From assembly GCA_949292635.1 (NCBI GenBank), contig CASEZY010000001.1, forward strand, positions 124,001-188,000: a stretch of DNA of 64,000 bases, read 5' to 3'. Both the position numbers and the translations under genes were made by a program. Position 1 is the first letter of the stretch; every line of letters begins with the position of its first letter. Below are positions 60,968-64,000 of the stretch, piece by piece. The notes beneath the pieces were generated by a model, which saw only the letters and a program-made list of their open reading frames with translations, did not search any database and was not told where the DNA came from. This DNA comes from an uncultured Methanomassiliicoccales archaeon (GTDB lineage Archaea > Thermoplasmatota > Thermoplasmata > Methanomassiliicoccales > Methanomethylophilaceae).

Positions 60968-61705
60968 TCAGTCGTTCTCGATCCTGGGCGCCAGGAGATA
61001 CCTGACCACTCCGGCACCGTCGGCGATGCCGAACACCACCTTCACCGGGAAGTTAGTGTCCATCTCGACCCTCATCACGGTCTCGGCGGGAATCGCCTTC
61101 ATCAGGTTGGAGAAGTAGTCCAGGGGGTAGGTGCTGACCACCCTTGCGGGGGTCTCGATCTTGACGGAATCGGAGGATTCCAGGGACAGCTCCGCGGAGT
61201 CGGTGTCCCCCTCGCAGCGCAGCTGGAAGATGTCGGTGTCCATGACGAGGATGATGTGGTCGGAAATGGACTCCGATGCCTTGATACCGCGCTGGAAGTC
61301 CGCCGCCGGCAGCTCCGCGAAGGCCTTCAAAGGCATCTCGGGGACCTTGGGGGTAGACATGTTGGCGGTGTCCAGGAGGTTCATGCGGCGGGTGATGTTG
61401 CCCACCTTGAAGACCAGCCTTCCGCGCTCGGAGTCCTGCTCCATGACGATGGTGTCCCCGGAGGATGCCAGCTTCAGCACGTCCTTGACCTTGTCCAGGT
61501 CGAATCCCAGCTCCACCTCGTCGGCCTCGAAGGACTTGAAGGCGTCCTTGCCGAGCATGAGCTCGATCATGGCCACGTGAGCGGGGTCCACTGCCTTGAG
61601 GGACATGCCCTCGGCGGTGACGGAGAACTTCACCTCGTCCACCAGGGTGGAGATGATGTTCACAAGACCCTTGAGGGTCTCTGCCTTCAGTTCTGCCTTG
61701 AACAT
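60968..61705 (-). CDS. pcn: DNA polymerase sliding clamp PCNA
   Basis: This ring-shaped clamp tethers polymerase and other replication proteins to DNA. The 245 residues begin MFKAELKAETLKGLVNIIS, with MSLKAVDPAHVAMIEL, the interdomain loop NMSTPKVPEMPL, and the C-terminal VVRYLLAPRIEND. Length and motifs are those of archaeal PCNA. It follows the tfs gene by 12 bases and precedes the transketolase genes. Confidence 0.96.
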   Translation of the reverse strand: MFKAELKAETLKGLVNIISTLVDEVKFSVTAEGMSLKAVDPAHVAMIELMLGKDAFKSFEADEVELGFDLDKVKDVLKLASSGDTIVMEQDSERGRLVFKVGNITRRMNLLDTANMSTPKVPEMPLKAFAELPAADFQRGIKASESISDHIILVMDTDIFQLRCEGDTDSAELSLESSDSVKIETPARVVSTYPLDYFSNLMKAIPAETVMRVEMDTNFPVKVVFGIADGAGVVRYLLAPRIEND

Positions 61706-61717
61706 GACGGAACCCCC

Positions 61718-62017
61718 TCAGTACTCCCTCCAGGAGTAGTTGCACTTGCAGCAGCGGTAGATGCGGGTCTCGGGCTCATCCGCCGCCCTGGTCTGCCTGA
61801 TCATGAAGTAGGCCTCAGTGTTGCCGCACTCGGGGCATATGATGCGGGTCTTGGGGAGGGTCGCCGTGTTCTCGGTGATGACCGCGGTCTCCTTCTCCTT
61901 GGAGTTGGTCATGAAACGCTCGCCGTCCGCGGTGCCGAGCTCCTTCTCCTTTCCGCACTGGTTGCAGACGAACTTCCCGCCCTTGGGGAACATCATTGAT
62001 CCGCATTCGCAAAACAT
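61718..62017 (-). CDS. tfs: Transcription cleavage factor TFS
   Basis: It helps stalled RNA polymerase by stimulating RNA cleavage. The N-terminal zinc ribbon (FCECGSMMF, CNQCGKE) and C-terminal TFIIS-type ribbon (CPECGNTEAYF, CCKCNYSW) bracket a linker. The active hairpin DE is present in TRAADEPETRIY. At 99 residues it is standard. A TATA box (about 62052-62065) is followed by GAGG before the ATG. It heads the tfs-pcn-transketolase run. Confidence 0.95.
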   Translation of the reverse strand: MFCECGSMMFPKGGKFVCNQCGKEKELGTADGERFMTNSKEKETAVITENTATLPKTRIICPECGNTEAYFMIRQTRAADEPETRIYRCCKCNYSWREY

Positions 62018-62065
62018 GTTACATCCTCGTTTGGCGGCGATGGATTGGAACTATAAAATAACGAT

Positions 62066-62085
62066 GGGGCGCGTGCGTGCGCCCC
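62066..62085 (-). terminator. Hairpin and T-rich tract after the Ala/Pro/Glu-rich gene
   Basis: GGGGCGC and GCGCCCC form a perfect 7-bp inverted repeat with a 6-base loop, 40 bases past the stop of the reverse-strand membrane gene. On that strand it is followed by ATCGTTATTTTATAG, T-rich, which also contains the TATA box of tfs. Confidence 0.5.
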
Positions 62086-62125
62086 TTATAAGAGCGGATG
62101 AGTGGCGACGACGGCCAGCGGACGG

Positions 62126-63172
62126 TCAGAGGTACTCGAAGTCGTCCGCGTGATCGTGCTGTACGGGAGGCTGGGTCTTCTCCGGTTCCGGCATCTCCGC
62201 GGGTGCGGGCTCGAGGACCTTCTCCTCCTTCTCGGCCACGGGCGCCCTCTCCGGCTCGGCGGCGGGGGTCTCGGTCTCGACATTCCCCTCCTCCTTGGCG
62301 GGCTCCTTTGCACGGGAGCGCCTGGCGCGTGCGGGCTTGGGCTCCTCGACAGGCGTCTCGACGGCGTCGCCGGCGAACTGTGCGAGGGGCGACGTCTCGG
62401 ATGTGGTGGCGGACGAGGTGGCGGTGACAGCGGCGCTCGGCACGGCGGTACTGGCTATGCTGGTGGCGGTGACGTCGTTCCTGCGGCGTGTGCGGGATAC
62501 GGGAACCTCCTTCTCCTGACCCTGTGCCCTGAGCTCCGCACCGGCCACGTTGTTGACGCTCACCGCGGTGTAGTCGGCGTAGGAGCTGAAGCCCATGGGG
62601 CGTCCCTCCGTGGCGGCCTTGGCGGACCTGGGGGGAGCGGGTGCGGTGCCGTTGACCGCCTGTTCCACGATGATGGAGATCTCCTTGCGGGACTGGTTGG
62701 CCATGGCGCCTCCGACGACGGCGAACACGCCCATCATCACGAAGTCGCCTCCGGAGAAGGTGAACGAACCGGACACCATTCCGGCGAATCCGGCCATGTA
62801 GTCCCTGGCAGATGCCAGCCAGTCGCCCAGCGGGGGCATGGTGTTGGCGATGAAGTCCTGGACGTTCTGCAGGGACAGAATCCACTCCGTCCCGGCTGTG
62901 ATGGCAAGACCCAGAAGCGAGAGGATGAATGTCGCTCCCAGTGCCACCCCCACGCCCTTGGACATGCTGCCCGCTCTGCGCCCTCCCACGTAGCCTGCCA
63001 CCATCTGTCCCAGCGGTATTATCCACCAGAGGACCAGTGCCAGCACTAGCATTAGGAACAAACCGGACTTCGGATCATAGAAGCTCTGCGAAGCTCTACC
63101 GGTAGCTGTGTCCACGAACTTGGCCGCAGACCGTCCCCAGTCTATCTTGCGGCCTTTCAGCCTGTAATTCAT
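62126..63172 (-). CDS. Membrane protein with long Ala/Pro/Glu-rich cytoplasmic tail
   Basis: The 348-residue protein starts with a basic segment (MNYRLKGRKIDWGRSAAK) and has helices at about 38-64, 73-95 and 143-160. It then has a low-complexity region from about residue 170, rich in Ala, Pro, Thr and Glu with basic islands (KPARARRSRAKEP). TMs one and two flank a QMVAGYVGGRRAGS loop. I do not recognise it; it could be a scaffold or cell-envelope factor. The start at ATG 63172 follows a 20-base palindrome that spans the predicted transcription start, so the gene is probably regulated. Confidence 0.7.
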   Translation of the reverse strand: MNYRLKGRKIDWGRSAAKFVDTATGRASQSFYDPKSGLFLMLVLALVLWWIIPLGQMVAGYVGGRRAGSMSKGVGVALGATFILSLLGLAITAGTEWILSLQNVQDFIANTMPPLGDWLASARDYMAGFAGMVSGSFTFSGGDFVMMGVFAVVGGAMANQSRKEISIIVEQAVNGTAPAPPRSAKAATEGRPMGFSSYADYTAVSVNNVAGAELRAQGQEKEVPVSRTRRRNDVTATSIASTAVPSAAVTATSSATTSETSPLAQFAGDAVETPVEEPKPARARRSRAKEPAKEEGNVETETPAAEPERAPVAEKEEKVLEPAPAEMPEPEKTQPPVQHDHADDFEYL

Positions 63173-63181
63173 GCATCCCAC

Positions 63182-63201
63182 CGTCAGACAAAAGTCTGAC
63201 G
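63182..63201. promoter_or_regulatory. 20-base palindrome over the transcription start of the membrane-protein gene
   Basis: CGTCAGAC and GTCTGACG are perfect 8-base arms with an AAAA spacer. The reverse-strand TATA box (CTTATATATC, about 63218-63227) would start transcription near 63196, inside this palindrome, ten bases before the ATG. The site could be bound by a repressor or fold as an RNA hairpin at the 5' end. Confidence 0.6.
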
Positions 63202-63256
63202 TTTTTACAACCCATAAACGATATATAAGCGTTGCCGAATCAACCAATTATAAACC

Positions 63257-63268
63257 GCGCGTACGCGC
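63257..63268. promoter_or_regulatory. 12-base palindrome between TATA box and start of the nuclease gene
   Basis: GCGCGTACGCGC is a perfect palindrome. It lies immediately after the forward TATA-like box AATTATAAACC (63246-63256) and before the expected transcription start near 63278, where a bound repressor would block polymerase. Confidence 0.4.
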
Positions 63269-63368
63269 AAGCGGACTGTATCCGCAATCCATGTATCACG
63301 GACAAGGGGCCCCGGCCCCGTTATCACAAAGTCCTCGCCAGAATGCGAGGCATACGGAGACTGATAGA

Positions 63369-64000
63369 ATGAAGACAGAATTCAAATTCCTTGGCGGCGC
63401 CGACATGGTGGGCCGTATGGGCATGACCATCGAGTGCAAGGACGAGACCATGCTGATGGAATACGGCATGAGCCCCTCCAAACCCCCGGAGTACCCCCTG
63501 CAGGCACCCAGGATCAAGCACGCCTTCCTAACCCACTCACATCTCGACCACTGCGGCATGATGCCCGCCGTCTGCGGAAGGGACAGGTGCGAGCTCTTCA
63601 CCACCCCGCTCACCGCGGAGGTGGGAGAGATCATGATGCATGACAGCCTCAAGATCGCCAAGGCGGAGAACTACCCCCAGCCCTACACCGCGGGGGACAT
63701 CGAGAGGACCATGAAGAGCGTGGTCCCCCTGGAGTTCGAGGACACCATCGAGCTGGACAACTTCGACGTCAGGCTGCACTCCGCCGGACATGTCCCCGGT
63801 GCGGCCATGTTCGAGTTCATGGGCGACACCAACACCCTCTACACCGGCGACCTGCACACCATACCCACAAGGCTCACCGACGCCGCCAAGCCGGTGGACT
63901 GCGAGAACCTGTTCATCGAGGGAACCTACGGCGGACGCCTGCACCCTGACCGCAAGGCCACCGAGAAGGAGTTCCTGGAGAAGGTTGACGAGGTCGTCGA
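63369..64000 (+). CDS. Beta-CASP metallo-beta-lactamase ribonuclease, N-terminal part (runs off the window)
   Basis: This zinc-dependent RNase is related to archaeal aCPSF2 and RNase J-type exonucleases (COG1236-like). The first 210 residues show LTHSHLDHCGMMP (HxHxDH), LHSAGHVPGAAMF, LYTGDLH and EGTYGGRLHPDR, the beta-CASP form of the lactamase fold. No KH domains precede it, which argues against aCPSF1. ATG 63369 has GGAG nine bases upstream. An in-frame ATG at 63291 would add 26 residues and fits the TATA box near 63246-63256 better, so the start is open. Confidence 0.85.
   Translation, partial: MKTEFKFLGGADMVGRMGMTIECKDETMLMEYGMSPSKPPEYPLQAPRIKHAFLTHSHLDHCGMMPAVCGRDRCELFTTPLTAEVGEIMMHDSLKIAKAENYPQPYTAGDIERTMKSVVPLEFEDTIELDNFDVRLHSAGHVPGAAMFEFMGDTNTLYTGDLHTIPTRLTDAAKPVDCENLFIEGTYGGRLHPDRKATEKEFLEKVDEVV

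Noticed and set aside
1-64000. CRISPR arrays, insertion sequences, prophage genes, rRNA genes
   Set aside because: No regularly spaced repeats, transposase, integrase or phage structural genes, and no rRNA sequence were seen on either strand.

Overview
The window reads as a methanogenic archaeon of the order Methanomassiliicoccales (Thermoplasmata lineage). The support is: a 12-gene Fpo-type respiratory complex I with no fpoF and no fpoO; a methanogenesis marker 11 protein; archaeal ether-lipid genes (GGGP synthase, GGPP synthase, two geranylgeranyl reductases, a tetraether-synthase-like radical SAM protein); archaeal information-processing genes (RadA, PCNA, TFS, Csl4, Nob1, CCA enzyme, Taw2, KptA); and TATA boxes about 25-30 bases before many starts, often with almost no leader. 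TAG is the rarest stop (3 of about 63 complete genes, against roughly 50 TGA), as expected where amber may be kept for pyrrolysine. The DNA is GC-rich and tightly packed. No insertion sequence, phage, CRISPR array or rRNA was seen.

Layout. 1-8 kb: a divergent zinc-ribbon start, CCA-adding enzyme, RadA, Trm-G10-type methyltransferase, GGGP synthase, a PaaK-like CoA ligase, a small zinc protein and the Tes-like radical SAM enzyme. 8-10 kb: a strongly promoted uroporphyrinogen-decarboxylase-type methyltransferase with a small partner gene and repeated operator-like sequences upstream. 10-12.8 kb: an RGG-like basic protein, a membrane-anchored Schlafen/AlbA_2 protein, a DUF5654-like membrane protein, tRNA-Leu and an HTH/zinc protein. 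12.8-21.4 kb: a bacterial-style acetyl-CoA synthase locus (tandem-ACT protein, full-length AcsB, both corrinoid iron-sulfur protein subunits, then on the other strand the corrinoid activator AcsV, a core-MetE/MesB-type methionine synthase and CooC). 21.5-26.3 kb: an NrdG-like activase, an aldehyde dehydrogenase lacking the usual cysteine, tRNA-Val and ProB-ProA. 26.3-30.7 kb: a winged-helix regulator, CobW GTPase, METTL5-like methylase, Csl4, a THUMP-less ThiI and Nob1.

30.7-43.3 kb: geranylgeranyl reductase and GGPP synthase, then the fpoABCDHIJJKLMN operon, whose FpoI carries four [4Fe-4S] motifs. 43.5-49.4 kb: ProC, then a translationally coupled operon folD-kptA-marker 11-uppS-B12 radical SAM. 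49.4-53.9 kb: the AMP pathway operon (R15P isomerase, form III-like RuBisCO, AMP phosphorylase) ending in a NodB-like deacetylase. 53.9-54.8 kb: a protein with two RNase III domains in tandem. 54.9-64 kb: an unknown cysteine-containing protein, Taw2, a second geranylgeranyl reductase, transaldolase, split transketolase, PCNA, TFS, an Ala/Pro/Glu-rich membrane protein and the start of a beta-CASP nuclease.

How the parts fit. Fpo without its F420 subunit probably oxidises ferredoxin. The Acs locus could place a methyl group from a methylated corrinoid, and CO from a dehydrogenase encoded elsewhere, into acetyl-CoA, and MesB could take the same methyl group for methionine. The AMP pathway recycles nucleotides to 3-phosphoglycerate, while transaldolase and transketolase supply pentoses. 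Lipid genes lie at five separate places. Two of these transcription units (the Tes-like gene, and GGPP synthase with its reductase) have an almost identical 22-base element upstream. The strongest candidates for something undescribed are the tandem RNase III protein, the 8-10 kb methyltransferase module with its operators, and that 22-base element.
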